Shown here: positions 34,545-46,394 of the stretch, in pieces
How the letters are laid out: each line of letters opens with the position of its first letter
Position numbering within the stretch: position 1 is the first letter of the stretch
Notes under the pieces: generated by a model
What the model saw: only the letters and a program-made list of their open reading frames with translations
The model's database searches: none
Told to the model about the DNA's origin: nothing
NCBI GenBank assembly: GCA_963853835.1
Contig: OY970822.1
Location: 89,199,135 to 89,263,134 of the forward strand
Reading direction: 5' to 3'
Source: Calendula officinalis
Lineage: Eukaryota > Streptophyta > Magnoliopsida > Asterales > Asteraceae
Length of the DNA stretch: 64,000 bases
Program-made: the position numbers and the translations under genes

Positions 34545-35210
34545 ATGCCTGATGTTGAAGCAGATCTAGTTCAATCCAAAGTCGCCGCTGGTAAAGGGTT
34601 TAATAATTTTGAACAATTGATGAGGCATTGGAGGGAAGAGAACGATCGACGCCACAATGAAATTATGAGCCTGATTCGAAGTTTAATTGAAGACAGAATT
34701 CTAGTAAGAAGGGCAGATTCACCAATGTCATCAACCACATCCTTGAAAGAGATGGAGAAAAAAGTTGTGGAAGAAGACCTAACGGTTGTTATTGAACCAG
34801 GGTTGATTGATGGCAACAATAATGAAAAAGACGAGTTGAGCAAGACTAAAATAAAAGAGGTCAATGAAGATTGCCTTGATGCTGCAGATAGAGGAGAGCA
34901 ATGTTTGCAATCAACCGGAGAAACCAACACACAGCGGTGGCAGCGAAGACGGGTTAAGGCGAGAGAGTTTTGGAAAAAGTTTGTCACTGCAACGAGTCAA
35001 ACCAGGAAAACGAAGCCACAAACTACTGGTCAACGAGTTGGAGATGCATCTTATCACAAAGACGTTAATATTTGCCATGCTAATTTAACTCTACAAGGGC
35101 CAAATAGAAATCAATTAAAACAAGACTCTTTTGCAAGTGTTTTGCGGTTTCACTTTCATTTGCAAAAGATGGAGCTACAAGTCAAAACATGGGATCCAGG
35201 AATCGCTTGA
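34545..35210 (+). CDS. Gag-like open frame of the non-autonomous LTR element
   Basis: An open frame of about 221 residues from the ATG at 34545 (MPDVEADLVQ) to a stop at 35208-35210. It is charged and partly coiled-coil-like (NFEQLMRHWREENDRRHNEI), with a basic stretch (RWQRRRVKAREFWKK). I see no zinc knuckle or polymerase motif. Its position between primer-binding site and 3' LTR suggests a Gag remnant; that is inference. The frame also stays open upstream. Confidence 0.5.
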   Translation: MPDVEADLVQSKVAAGKGFNNFEQLMRHWREENDRRHNEIMSLIRSLIEDRILVRRADSPMSSTTSLKEMEKKVVEEDLTVVIEPGLIDGNNNEKDELSKTKIKEVNEDCLDAADRGEQCLQSTGETNTQRWQRRRVKAREFWKKFVTATSQTRKTKPQTTGQRVGDASYHKDVNICHANLTLQGPNRNQLKQDSFASVLRFHFHLQKMELQVKTWDPGIA

Positions 35211-35553
35211 AGCCACACCTTGAGGACAAGGTGTGTTTTGGGGGCGGGGTAATGATACGATCCTATTATTAGGATATTATTATTATCATTATTTAAGTAT
35301 TATTATATTAGGATATTATTATTATTATTTCGTTTCCTTGTTTATCTAGGTTTAGGAATAGGGACGACTCTATTAATAGAGACCGATTCCCTCATTGTTT
35401 AGGCATTGAGAATTTGGTTATTGTTTCAGTATTATTGTCTTTCATTGTTAGGGAGAAACCTGGTTCTCAAATTCCAGGATTATCATTTATACATCGATTA
35501 TCGGCGATTTACATCGTTAGTTTGCTTATTATTGTTTGGTTCGTATCAGAAAA

Positions 35554-36339
35554 TAATGAATATAAGAACCAAAGATAATGGTTCCATTCGGTCAAGTTAT
35601 TTCATGTTTTAGAATGGTTAGAACTGATAACTATATAATCAACATAAACTGCATCTTGAATAAGACTCAAAATTATCAAATTCGGATTCCAGAATCGAAG
35701 CGAACTAAATCCGAAAAACCGAGAACCAGAAAAGGGGAACTAAGAACCGGGTTTCAGTTTTTTTGTTAAAAGGCACAATCCTGTTATAGTATAGATTTGA
35801 GTTCATCCTTCTCATCTTCAAAGACGTTAACCCATGTGGCCCATTACTTGACTTGAAATGTTCATTGGTCTACTTGGTAATTGTATTATGTATATCAACT
35901 TCATGAATGGTAAAAAGACAAATTAGCAGTAAATCATGCATGTTGACAAATAGATTTAAATCATTGTCTAAAGGATTTACATCAGCCGGTTTATAAACTC
36001 AATATTCTGGTGGCAAATTTTTCTTAAAAATGAAGGTTTTTACTTAGAAAAAGAAATTATACATGTTAAATACAAGCCAGCCACATGCAAGTTCTTTTCA
36101 ACATCAGGAATATCCACTCACAATCTAAAAACATTATTTTACACTATTAAATATCGTTTAATGCACGTTTACTTCAATAACCAATTGAACCGTCTTCTCG
36201 AGCTCTTGATATTCCAGACGCTACTTGCAAACAGTGCACAAAATCTTGTTTCTCATGACTTGTATTTGCATGAGTTTAGTAAAGTCTTCGGTTTTTAATC
36301 TATATTCTGGTACTTTTCGTGCTCAAAAAGAACGTTAAT
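35554..36339. other. Intergenic, no gene seen
   Basis: AT-rich 3' flank of the NusB-domain gene, with a ggttcggaa-type degenerate stretch at about 35690-35760. No exon could be recognised. Confidence 0.6.
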
Positions 36340-38093
36340 TTAGGAGTCAGTTTCTTTTTGGGTTTTGGGATCTGGTGCAACATTACCTTTAACATCTTTT
36401 ATGAACGTTCTGAGGCACCCGTTTACTATTCTGGGTGCTGACCCATCACAAAACCGTTTTGCAAGATCTACTGCCTAAACAAATAACCACAAATTTCTTT
36501 AATCAGTTGATGTAAATTGGTTAAAATAACGGTTTAAAAAGGTGTAAAGAAACGAACCTCATTAATCACAATTTGGTGACGTGTTCCCAACACATCAATT
36601 TCAGACATGGCCAAGTGAAGAATTGAAAGCTCCAAGATTCTGCCTGCTGGTTCATTCTGAACATAATTTTAAACAACATTTGTATTGAGCTCAAATATTT
36701 TTTCTGAATTATTATTATTATTATATATATGCGGTTGAAAACATGTGATTCAAACCTTCCAATTTAGTGGAGCAACTTTGTCAATCACCAAAACATGACT
36801 ATCCCACTTCTCTGCAACAGCCACTAATAATTTTCTTGTGAAGCTGCATTTGAACAAGAAAAATATTATTTTCTTTTCAAATCTTTTTCTTTATTTGTGT
36901 TGGATGCTTACCGCAAGATTAATTTACTGTAAACCAACTTTGGAGGTGCTGAAAGGACCTCTGCCTCTGAAATAAATAAATAAAAAACCAAAAAAGTTTT
37001 TCAGTTCTTGTAACGAATTTTTATAAACATATTTAATGGTGATATTGAGTATTATTACCAACTTCAGAGGCTTTCTCGTCTATTCGCATAAGCTCATCAG
37101 CTTCTTCAGCTGACTCGGTTTTGACAGGAGGTCCTCCAAAGCTCATATGATTGTATTCCATTAATGTTTCTTTATCAAACTCGTAACCTATTTCTGTAAT
37201 TTCCAATATATTTCATCATCAGATTTTAAGATACTAATTCAGAAAACCATAAAGAGTTTGGGCGCAAAATGAATATGCTTGCTGAAGCACCTATGACCTA
37301 TATGTCCTATACATATCATAATCACTTTTTGCCCAAATCCGATAATGATGATCCTAAATAATCTAGTAAACATTATCATAATCACTTTTTGCACACTCAC
37401 TTTTATTCAGATTATCCGATTAGGCAAATTTTACTATGTTACTATTTTAACTTCTTAAAAAATGTTACAAGATAGCACACAATCAGCTAAAAATTGCTAA
37501 TGAACAAATTCACAAATCACATATATTGTATATGTACTCACCTCTTTTGGCATTGATTCGCCTCTCAAACAGTCGTACAGGATCACATCCTTCTAAGCAA
37601 GCAGCATATATGATTGACCTAACATTCGGAAACATACAAATCGTCTTAAACAAAATAGCTACATCAGTAAAAGCAGACTATATCCAATAAACATAAACAA
37701 AATTCAAAATTCACTGAAATCACATCCGTTTGAAATAAAATTGACATACAGTGCAAGCTCTCTAGCAGCCCTAGGGCTACAGAACCTCCCACTTTTATCG
37801 ATTTTAGGCATCGGCTCTTTAGCAAACGACGAAACAGAATCCTCTAAAGTAGATTTCTCCAGAATTTCGCCGACGGTGAGAGCTGATGTACGGAACAGTG
37901 ATGATTGAGGAAAAGGGAAAGGGACGGTGGTAGTTGGCGGAAGGAAGCTCCACCGGAGGCATTTTCCGAACGGATTGTAAGTAAACGATGAAGGAGAGGG
38001 ATTGAGGATGAATTTAGGTTTAGAAGACGTTGATGAAGATGAAATATGTGAGCATGATAATGGCGCATAGATTAGAAGAGAGCTTGTATCCAT
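36340..38093 (-). CDS. NusB-domain protein, plastid-targeted
   Basis: Exons from the 5' end: 38093-37750, 37618-37542, 37193-37059, 36966-36912, 36843-36756, 36656-36558 and 36474-36340. All have GT..AG borders and consistent phases, giving 310 residues. A Ser/Pro-rich N-terminus looks like a chloroplast transit peptide. RFCSPRAARELAL starts the NusB fold, and the second half carries KLLVAVAEKW, AGRILELSILHLAMSE, INEAVDLAKRF and the end APRIVNGCLRTF, typical of NusB/RsmB-type RNA-binding helical domains. Bacterial NusB joins antitermination and rRNA maturation; a plastid RNA role is inferred. An in-frame ATG at 38135 could add 14 residues; 38093 is preferred because the transit peptide starts there. 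Confidence 0.9.
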
Positions 38094-38172
38094 TGCAGAA
38101 GTAGTAGTGAGGGGATAGAGTATGAAGATGAACAAGTATGGATAAGAATACAGGGGTTTTTGACAACTTTTT

Positions 38173-38573
38173 AACAGGGTTTTTGTGGCAGGTCATAAAA
38201 TAATAAGTGACACAAATAACTTATAAAAAATTAAAGTAGAGGTTAAATATATTAAAGTATATAATTAGTAGAGAATGAGTCTTACTTTTCATGAATAAAG
38301 TGATATTAATGAGTTTTAAAGGTAAAAATAAGAGTACAGGGTTTTTGTGGCAGGTCATAAATATACTTTCTCAGTATGAAAATAATAAGTGACACAAATA
38401 ACTTACATATTTTTCAAATAATAAGTGACACAAATAACTTACATATTTTTCAGGTAAAAAATTAAAGTAGATGTTAAATATATTAAAGTACATAATTAGT
38501 AGAGAATGAGTCTTACTTTTCTTGAATAAAGTGATATTAATGAGTTTTAAAGATAAAAATAAGAGTAGAGCAT
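38173..38573. repeat. Direct duplication of a Stowaway-like segment
   Basis: A block of roughly 160 bases, from gggtttttgtggcaggtcat to gataaaaataagagta, occurs twice in tandem, the second copy with a small internal repeat (aagtgacacaaataacttac twice). It lies just upstream of the NusB-domain gene. Confidence 0.75.
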
Positions 38574-39115
38574 CTCCAATGGTAGCTTTTTTAATAGTTT
38601 ATTATTATTACAATAAGTCTTTCAATGACTTTTTACCATTGGAATAACAAGCTTTCTTAAAAACCATTGGAATAACAAGCTTTCTTAAAAGCTTATTGGA
38701 AAGACTTTTTTTCTACTAAGCTTTTAACCTACTTTCAATGTTTGTCTCTTTTAGTCCCCCATCTTTAATAGTTTTCATTTTAAACTTTAGATATATTATA
38801 CATAAATTCTTTATTATACTTTTATTAGTTAATAAATAAATTATATAATATTTAATGTCGATTATTATAATATTTTTGTTTGAGATATTTTATAAAATAT
38901 TATATTTAGTAAGATGCTATAAAATGTGTCAAATTATATAAGGGGTATTTATAAAACATTTAAGACAGTTAAAGCTAAATTAGAAATATTGTAAAAAAAA
39001 AGCTTTTAGAAAGGTTAACCATTGGAGATGCTATTTATGTAAAGCTTTTTGGTTAGTAGATTGTTGATGTGACAAAAACAAAAAGCTATTGTGAGGTTAA
39101 CCATTGAGGATGCTC
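38568..39115. mobile_element. MITE with gagcatctccaatgg ends
   Basis: Ends gagcatctccaatggtagct and (inverted) gagcatcctcaatggttaac. An internal copy of the end lies near 39015-39032. It interrupts a Stowaway-like element whose right part resumes at about 39116-39255. Confidence 0.7.
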
Positions 39116-39354
39116 AATTTCACTTTATTAAAGTGGATAGTTAGTGGGTATGTGTCTCATTATTTTTACTAAATAAGAAAAGTATTCAAAGCGTGTTACT
39201 TATTTTGATATACCCCAAAATATAAAGTGTGTCACTTATTTTGATACGAAGGAAGTATAACTATTGATAATTTGACGTCAAAATACTAGAGTTGGGTAAC
39301 ATTCTAACATAGTTTTTATTAATTTTTTATTATTTTTTTTAAGGGCAGAAATTA

Positions 39355-39667
39355 CTACATCCGTATCAATATAAGTGATACATTTTATATTTAAAGATGA
39401 ATCAAAATAAATAATATACTTCTAAAACTTACCTTATTTGGTAAAAAAGTGAAACATTTTCTACACTAAATATCTACTTTAATAAAAGTGAAATTACTCT
39501 TTTACTCTTACTTTTACTTTTAAATATTATTAATATCACTTTATTTAAAAGAAGTGTGACTCATTCTCTACTGACTATCCACTTTAATTTATCTTAAACT
39601 ACCTTTTATTTTTGTGCCTCAAAAATCGTGTTTTTCAAATGTATCACTTATTTTAATACGGAGGTAG
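39355..39667. mobile_element. Stowaway MITE
   Basis: Ends ctacatccgtatcaatataa and (inverted) ctacctccgtattaaaataa, between TA dinucleotides. Same family as 18228-18524. Confidence 0.8.
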
Positions 39668-39894
39668 TATAATAATTAATAAATTTCTAGAAATAAAACA
39701 AAAAATGACAGGTGTTGTTTGTATTTTGACAAAAGGTCTTCCTATGATCTTTTGACTTCTCGGTGCAAACCACGTGCAGAAAAAACCTCTTGCATATATT
39801 TATTGTCGACATTTTTCCTCTCTCCCTCAAATATCCCGTTAACTTCTCCCCAATATCCCCAGTAGTCGACGAACGATCATCATCATACTCTGCA

Positions 39895-41549
39895 TGTAAT
39901 GACCCGTAATTTGTAAATAAATAAATTGTACAATAATATGATAATTATGGATAATTCATTTACAACACGTAGGAATTGGTTTCGTGTCGTTTGGACACCG
40001 TATGATAAAGTTTTGGGCGAAACCAAGTCGAGACATGAAGGAAAAAGTGCAGCCTTAGCTGCCTGAGGAGTTCGCGACGCGAACTCTGGTTCGCGTTCGC
40101 GAAGACGAGACAGAGATTTTGGTTGTAGATCGTGAAGAGTTCCCGGACCGTTCCCGATCGCGAAGAATGCGTGTTCTTCATAGTTCGCGGCGCGAACTCC
40201 AGTTCACGGTCGTGAACTTTTCCGACACCAACATTAAAGTCGGGTTTATCTCATTTATTACACACAAAAATCCTAGTTTTATCCTCCCAACTTGTGTGTG
40301 CGATTTTTGAGTGTAAAGTGACAATTGGAGCTTAATCTTCACTAGATCTTGGAGATTCTTGCTCATAATTGAAAATCAAAGGTAAACCTTCATCTCTCTT
40401 GTGTTGTAGGCCATAGATTCAAGTAGGGAAAGCTTAAATCTCAAACCCTAGTTTTGGGTTTGTACATAAATGGTTAAATGGAAGTAGTATAACTTAGATC
40501 TATGGTATTTTAACAAGGAAAATGTATTCAATATATGGATCTATGAAAATATGGTGATTTATGGAATTAGGGTTTAGTAACTTGGGGGAAATTGGTGCTA
40601 GTAGTTAACTAGCTATGGAATAAATGAATAATATTGATGATTGATGTAAACCATTGTATTGGTATTGGTATTAGGTCATTTGGTGGAAGGATCTTGAGGT
40701 ATTCAAGTCTTGAGAAGTGATAATCTTGCCAAAAATCATAACTTGGAAGTAAGTTTGGCTAAGGTGAGTACATGCGAACTTTCAAAAACTGAGTACATAG
40801 TTAGGAAACGTTTTATGTTTAAATATTTTATCGAGTCTATAAGTAATTTAGTTATTTATGTGATTTATAATGAATTGCTTATGTGATGATGAAATGATTG
40901 ATTGATTGAGAAATGATGGAGCTATAAGCTCATAACGATAACAGACAAGTAATGATGATGACGATGTCCCTAGGGCCGTGATAGATTGGAGGCATTCCGG
41001 TTATTACGGTACCTTAAGGTTAGTGGTGGATTGGAGGCATTCCGATTACCCAATACCTATGAGTCCCAGTAGATTGGAGGCATTCCGGTTACTGTGGATA
41101 TGATGGTCTTGATAGATTGGAGGCATTCCGATTATCTTGACATTGGCCAATGATGAATGAAAAGAAGTGACCCAAATGAATTTAATAATATTATTTTAAT
41201 ATAAATGATATTATGTGACTAGTTGTTTATCGGGTCTAAAACCCATGTATCTCACGAGGCAGTTTTGTCTCACGTACTATGTTTGTGTTTTTGCTATGTC
41301 TTCAGGTTCGGGATCGAAGATATAGGATGCCCGTTTAGAAGAGGCCTTGTTGAGATTAGCTTGGTGTTCATGATTAGAGTCCTTATCCTATGGCTAAGAT
41401 ATAATTTGTAACACCAATTTTTGTATACTCTGATAATCTCAAACAAGAACCCTTTTGTTTTTGTAAAGCCGATATTTGACACCGATACAATGTTATGTAT
41501 TTTGGATTAAATGTTATTTAAATATTGTTTTAAAATTTGAGGTGTTACA
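39895..41549 (+). mobile_element. 5' LTR of a Ty3/gypsy-like element, 1655 bp
   Basis: It begins TGTAATGACCCG and ends GAGGTGTTACA. The sequence right after it has the primer-binding site TGGTATCAGAGC (41553-41564). Inside, a gattggaggcattccg motif is repeated four times at about 40980-41125. No 3' LTR is visible in the window. Confidence 0.75.
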
Positions 41550-41777
41550 ACTTGGTATCAGAGCTATAGTTTAAGTGAACTAGGTTGAGTTGGCCATCCT
41601 AGACTTAAACTGAGCTAGTTGGACCGTAGGTTCCATAAGATACTTATGAATTGACTAGTGAGACCTTAAGTGTAGGTTCAATAGGGTTGACCTTGAAGGA
41701 ATAGGTCATGTTTGGTATTGGAACGGTCAATGTTACTGTTTTTTTGATGAATTGACTTCTAAATGATTTATGTCTTG

Positions 41778-42971
41778 TTATAGCAAGATGGTGCAAACTA
41801 GAAGTGGAAGAGGCCCATTTGATCAAGGGCAAGATTCGAACTTCATTGCCGAACCGGTGTTTGGTCCCCCACCTCGGGATGAAGTAGAAAATTCGGGTGT
41901 CGAAAGGAACACCCGCACTCCGATAACTGTGGAACATCTCCAAACAATGTTCAACCAAATGAGGGATGTCATGAATGAAGACGTGAACCGAATCCTTCGT
42001 GAACATAAGGAGCGAGAGAGGCGGTAAGAATCTCGACCCCGCACAAAAAGCAAGTCGAGTAGTGTTGCTCAAACTGAAAAGTCTTCAACTGAAGAAGAGG
42101 AAAGTGACCCCGAGCCGAGGGAAAGGAAGGGGTGCACGTACAAAAACTTTGTGGCTTTTAAGCCCGATAACTACTATGGTAGCTCCGAACCGAAAGTCAC
42201 GATCTGTTGGATCCGTGAAACCGAACAAGTCTTGAAGCTAGTAAATGCAAGGAAGGTGATATGGTGATCTATGCTTCCCGTTTGTTGAAAGATGAAGCCC
42301 TCGTTTGGTGGGACACCATGTATGAGACGTTGGGAAAGAGGGCGGTGTATAAGATGAATTGGGAAGAGTTTGTGAAACGGTTGAAGGCAAAGTTTTGCCC
42401 CGAAAGGAACTTGGAGAAACTTCAAGAAGAATTTGTCCACTTTAAGAAAGAAAGCATGAGTGTAGATGAGTGCACAAAGAAGTTCACGGGATTGATCCCG
42501 TTTGTGATTAAGTTGTATCCGAATGAGAAGTCCCGGATTGTTAGATATGCTAATGGACTCCCGTGGGAGTATGAGTTGGAAGTGAAAATGGCCGCCACAC
42601 TAGATGAGACTATTAGTGCGGCGATGAATGTGGAAGAGGTGGGCCATACGAAGATTAATGAGAGGCCAAAGTTTGAAAAGAGGAAGTTTGAGGGGAGCTC
42701 GGGATCGGTGAAGAAGGGAAAGTTCACCCCGACCTTCTCTAAGCAATCAAGTGTGGGCACGTGTAAGAAGTGTGGCAAAGACCACAAGGGTGAGTGTTTG
42801 GCGGATTCTAAAGCTTGCTTTAAGTGTGGAAGGCTGGGGCATATGGCAAGCGATTGCCGGGCCAAGCCGTTGGATGAAACCGAGTGCTACTCGTGCCATG
42901 AAAAAGGGCACTATAGCAATTATTGCCCGAAGAAGGGAAGTGAGATGGTTTTGTTTTTGTTAACATGTTAA
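41778..42971 (+). pseudogene. Gag of the Ty3/gypsy-like element (broken)
   Basis: It starts near MVQTRSGRG, with a TAA at about 42026 and a frameshift near 42245-42262. It then reads openly through the retrotransposon gag region (EALVWWDTM, NWEEFVKRLKAKFCP, YANGLPWEYE). Three zinc knuckles follow: a short CKKCGKDHKGEC, then CFKCGRLGHMASDC and CYSCHEKGHYSNYC. Gag packages the element RNA. Protease, reverse transcriptase and integrase are absent downstream, so the element is truncated as well as mutated. Confidence 0.88.
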
Positions 42972-45782
42972 TGAATGAAAAGTAAGAGCCTAAGCTTTTT
43001 GTTTAATATAACAACTTTTTCATAAAACATTGGTTGAAAACCAGCTGCATCCTTTCCAATCAACGACACTTCTAAAGTATAATTTGTGCAACGGAATAAA
43101 TAGCTACATGTTCAAGTGTTAATTTTACATAATTAACAATGTATTTAAGTCATATTTTTTTCGGAAAATGGATTACCAAGAACTCTAAATCGATTTTCCG
43201 AATTGTAAAGAATTAAAGGTTTCCATTGATGTTTTAAGTTAACATTTTTCTCATTTTACTTTATCAACAAATTGAAGATATTGTACCACATATTATTAAT
43301 AGATCTTGAGATAATTGGTTGGCTTTAATAAAGTTTATAACACTACATGGCCATGGTTTTAGAACCACCATTAATGAAAGTTTCGGTCAAATATTGAGAA
43401 AATTTGTCAAAAGTCAGAACCCGATCGTTCTAGGCAGTTTTGAAACAGGGCCACCAAACCGGGTCCAGGGAAAAAAGTAAAATAGTATAAAAATGTTGAA
43501 AATGATGTCCAACACATCAAATAAACCGGTATTCCGGTTCGGGTGTTTTAGAGTCCTATTCGGATTGCCCGCGAGGCGTCAACGAACACGAAAATTAACG
43601 AGACATTTAATTAAACGCTATAACTAAATGAGAATCGGGTTTAACGGGGTTGACTAGTTAATGAGTAATTAACTAGTTAATAGATTTGACCAGGTATTAG
43701 TTAATGGATTAATTAATACTTGTGGGCTTTGGTGGAAAGGGTCAATTAGAGTTTGACTCTAATTAGGTTTAACACAAGTATAAATAAAGGGTTAAGGGTT
43801 TAACCTAATAGACTTTTGATACTTGCATTTGTGTTGTGCCCTACTCGGCCGGACACCACCACCTTCGACCGAACCACCGCCGTTGTCCCGCCGTCCGCCG
43901 CCGCTGCACTACCGCAGCTTCGCCGTGCGCCGCCACCACCGTCGAACCGAAAGGTGTTTTTGGTTTAGTTTCGGTGCTCGTTTTCTCAAGGGTGCTTTGT
44001 ACTACTTAGTGATACGTCATCTCGTTTTTGACCAATCCTTGGGTGTTAACCGGTAGAGAGATTCTTGCTTGAATCCTAGTGTAGTGATTGATCTGGCTTG
44101 TACAAGATCGCAATGTTTGCAATCTCCAAGTGCTACGAATGTAAGTTTCGAATCACCTATTTAATTAGTTTATTAAATTCATCTAGTTGCATTTGTAATT
44201 GTAAATATAACGGTCCAAATAGTTTTTCTAAATCGGGTCAATGTTCAATCAAGTTATTTGTTTTTCCGCGACGAATAAATTGTGCCTAGGTACATAAAAA
44301 TTCCAAAAGAAAAATGTGGTCATATTTTGTTTGTGAATGTACGCATTCAGCCTACTTTTACTAATCTAGTTTCGTTTAGGAAATGGCAATTGATGGTTCT
44401 AAGGTTTGACGGTTTCTGTCTTTACCATAATAATAGATTATTAAAATGAGTTTCAATAATAATAGGTTAAAACGTTAAGATATGCATAGAAAACTTGTGT
44501 ATCTATGTATAATCAACTTTTAAATTTTAGGGACAACTCTTTATAAATTAAAGTATAATTTTTAATGTATTTAATGACTGTCATTTTCAAAATCCGGAAC
44601 ATATTCAAAGAAGTTGCTTTCTAGTTGCGGAAGAAATATTATTATGCATAATATAACTAATTAAGTATTTCCCTTTACCATGGATATGGTTAATGTATAC
44701 ATATTCGTTTAACCCCTTATCAACATTGTTGTTGAAAAGTACTGTCAAGGCGATCAATGAATAATTTTTCTTACCTTGTAGATACTAACGAGATATACCT
44801 TGTAGATACTAACGAGATATACGACCTATGATTTGTTCAGGAAAAACCTCGAAACTAGAGCTATGACACGGATTATGTGTAATTTACAGTGACACGTAAA
44901 GCGTCACATCAAATTTTTCTTTCTAGACCTGTATTTGTAACTAAACATGCAATCAAACCTTTTTTTAAAGGAAAGAAAAAGAGAAAGAGGAAAAAAAACT
45001 CATAAAATAGCAACTAACGGCCACGTAATTGGACGGACGCATGGGTAGGCCGCCGCATGGGTAGGCCGCCGCATTACACCCAGTCTTGACATGTGCTTTA
45101 TTGATTTTGTATATCAATGAGTTTAGGAATGTATGACTAATTTAGATGTTGCATGAATCACTAACCCTTATTTTGTGGTTAACTTTGATATTATCAACTT
45201 ATAAAATATATTAATTATGAAAACAAAAATTGAAATAAATATTATTACATTTTTTCAAACGATTAACGCACTCTAATTTTACATCATTTTATCTACGACG
45301 AGACTTGTCCCGCAACTTTATGGGACATCATAAACACCGACATGCTATTATTATTTTTTTGAAATGCTAACACTCACCCTCTAATCATACACTGGGACTT
45401 AAACCCACAATAATACAAATTATTGTAAACACCAAATACAACTGGACTATTATTATTACATCACCTACATTAATGTTCAAACTTTAGAATACATGGCATT
45501 TTGTTTTTGAAATAACCGATATACATCATACATGTTTTCAAACTTCCAACATAAGGTCAAATTTGTCAAAACCATGAAAAATGCCGAAGTACAATTGGTC
45601 AAAAGTCAAACCCAAGATGACTCTGTTTTTTAGAAAGCTGTCTTCTCGAAGGTTGAAAAGACAAAGCTTGGAGAAAAAGAAATCAGTTTAGGTCACTCAA
45701 ATTGAATTAAATTAAATCACATTAAAGAGTGCATATTGATGGTAAAAGTATAAACCATTCCGAATAAAAGGTAATTCTAATT
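42972..45782. other. Intergenic; LTR-like remnant around 43500-44290
   Basis: A TATA box (tataaata, 43779-43786) is followed by a CCG-rich leader and sequence typical of an LTR or retroelement 5'UTR. No partner LTR or coding domain was found. Small direct duplications occur at about 44774-44822 and 45036-45072. The rest is AT-rich without exons. Confidence 0.4.
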
Positions 45783-46110
45783 AGAGCATCTCCAACCAAC
45801 CTCTATCACCCCCTCTATCTTCATATTTAAAGGTTTTTCTCCTCCAATCCACCTCTATCTCTCACTCTAAATATAGAGTAAGAGAAAAGCCCACTCTATA
45901 TTTAAATTGAGAGAAATCCACTTTATCCATAGACCCCACACTTTGTTTGTGAGTGTAATTGTAGATGTAATATGGGTCCCACTAATTATAAATAGTTTTG
46001 AAGAGATGGATAGAGTTTATTGTTGGAGTTGAGATGATATTTAGAGTAAATGGGCCCACCAATTTATAGAGATAGAGTGATTTTATAGAGTTTATGGTTG
46101 AAAATGCTCT
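45783..46110. mobile_element. MITE with gagcatctccaacc ends
   Basis: Ends agagcatctccaaccaacct and (inverted) agagcattttcaaccataaa, with ctctat-rich arms. It lies 130 bp upstream of the pyruvate kinase TATA box. Confidence 0.7.
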
Positions 46111-46243
46111 AAAGGTGAAAGCTTATTTACAGGATTTATGAACTTATTAATTTACTAGGCTCTAAATAAGCTTAAATTTAAAGTTTAATAAGCTAATAAT
46201 AAACTCATAAGTTCTGCTTTTCCAAACATACCCTTAATTGTTG

Positions 46244-46250
46244 TATAAAA
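46244..46250 (+). promoter_or_regulatory. TATA box of pyruvate kinase
   Basis: gtataaaatc lies 145-151 bases before the ATG, giving a probable transcription start near 46275. Confidence 0.6.
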
Positions 46251-46394
46251 TCACCGGAAAGAACTCTCATTTGATTCTCACACAGCCGCCGCCCAATTTT
46301 CAATTCCATTTCCTTTGTTTGGTTGACAGATAATCATTTTCTCTCAACATTTCATTCAGAAACAAGGAATCAATCACAGTTGATCGGAAATCAA

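Larger units (their letters stand above)
32747..35548 (+). mobile_element. Non-autonomous LTR retrotransposon with nested insertions
   Basis: The 5' LTR (32747-34382) begins TGATACGATCC and ends GTTCGTATCA, and the 3' LTR is 35253-35548 (296 bp). The target duplication is gaaaa at 32742-32746 and 35549-35553. A primer-binding site for initiator Met-tRNA (TGGTATCAGAGC, 34386-34397) follows the 5' LTR. A purine-rich tract (ttttgggggcggggtaa) precedes the 3' LTR. The 5' LTR is enlarged by a hairpin element (32775-33147) and a solo LTR (33377-34325). The 870-bp interior has one open frame and no protease, reverse transcriptase or integrase, so it would depend on another element. Confidence 0.9.
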
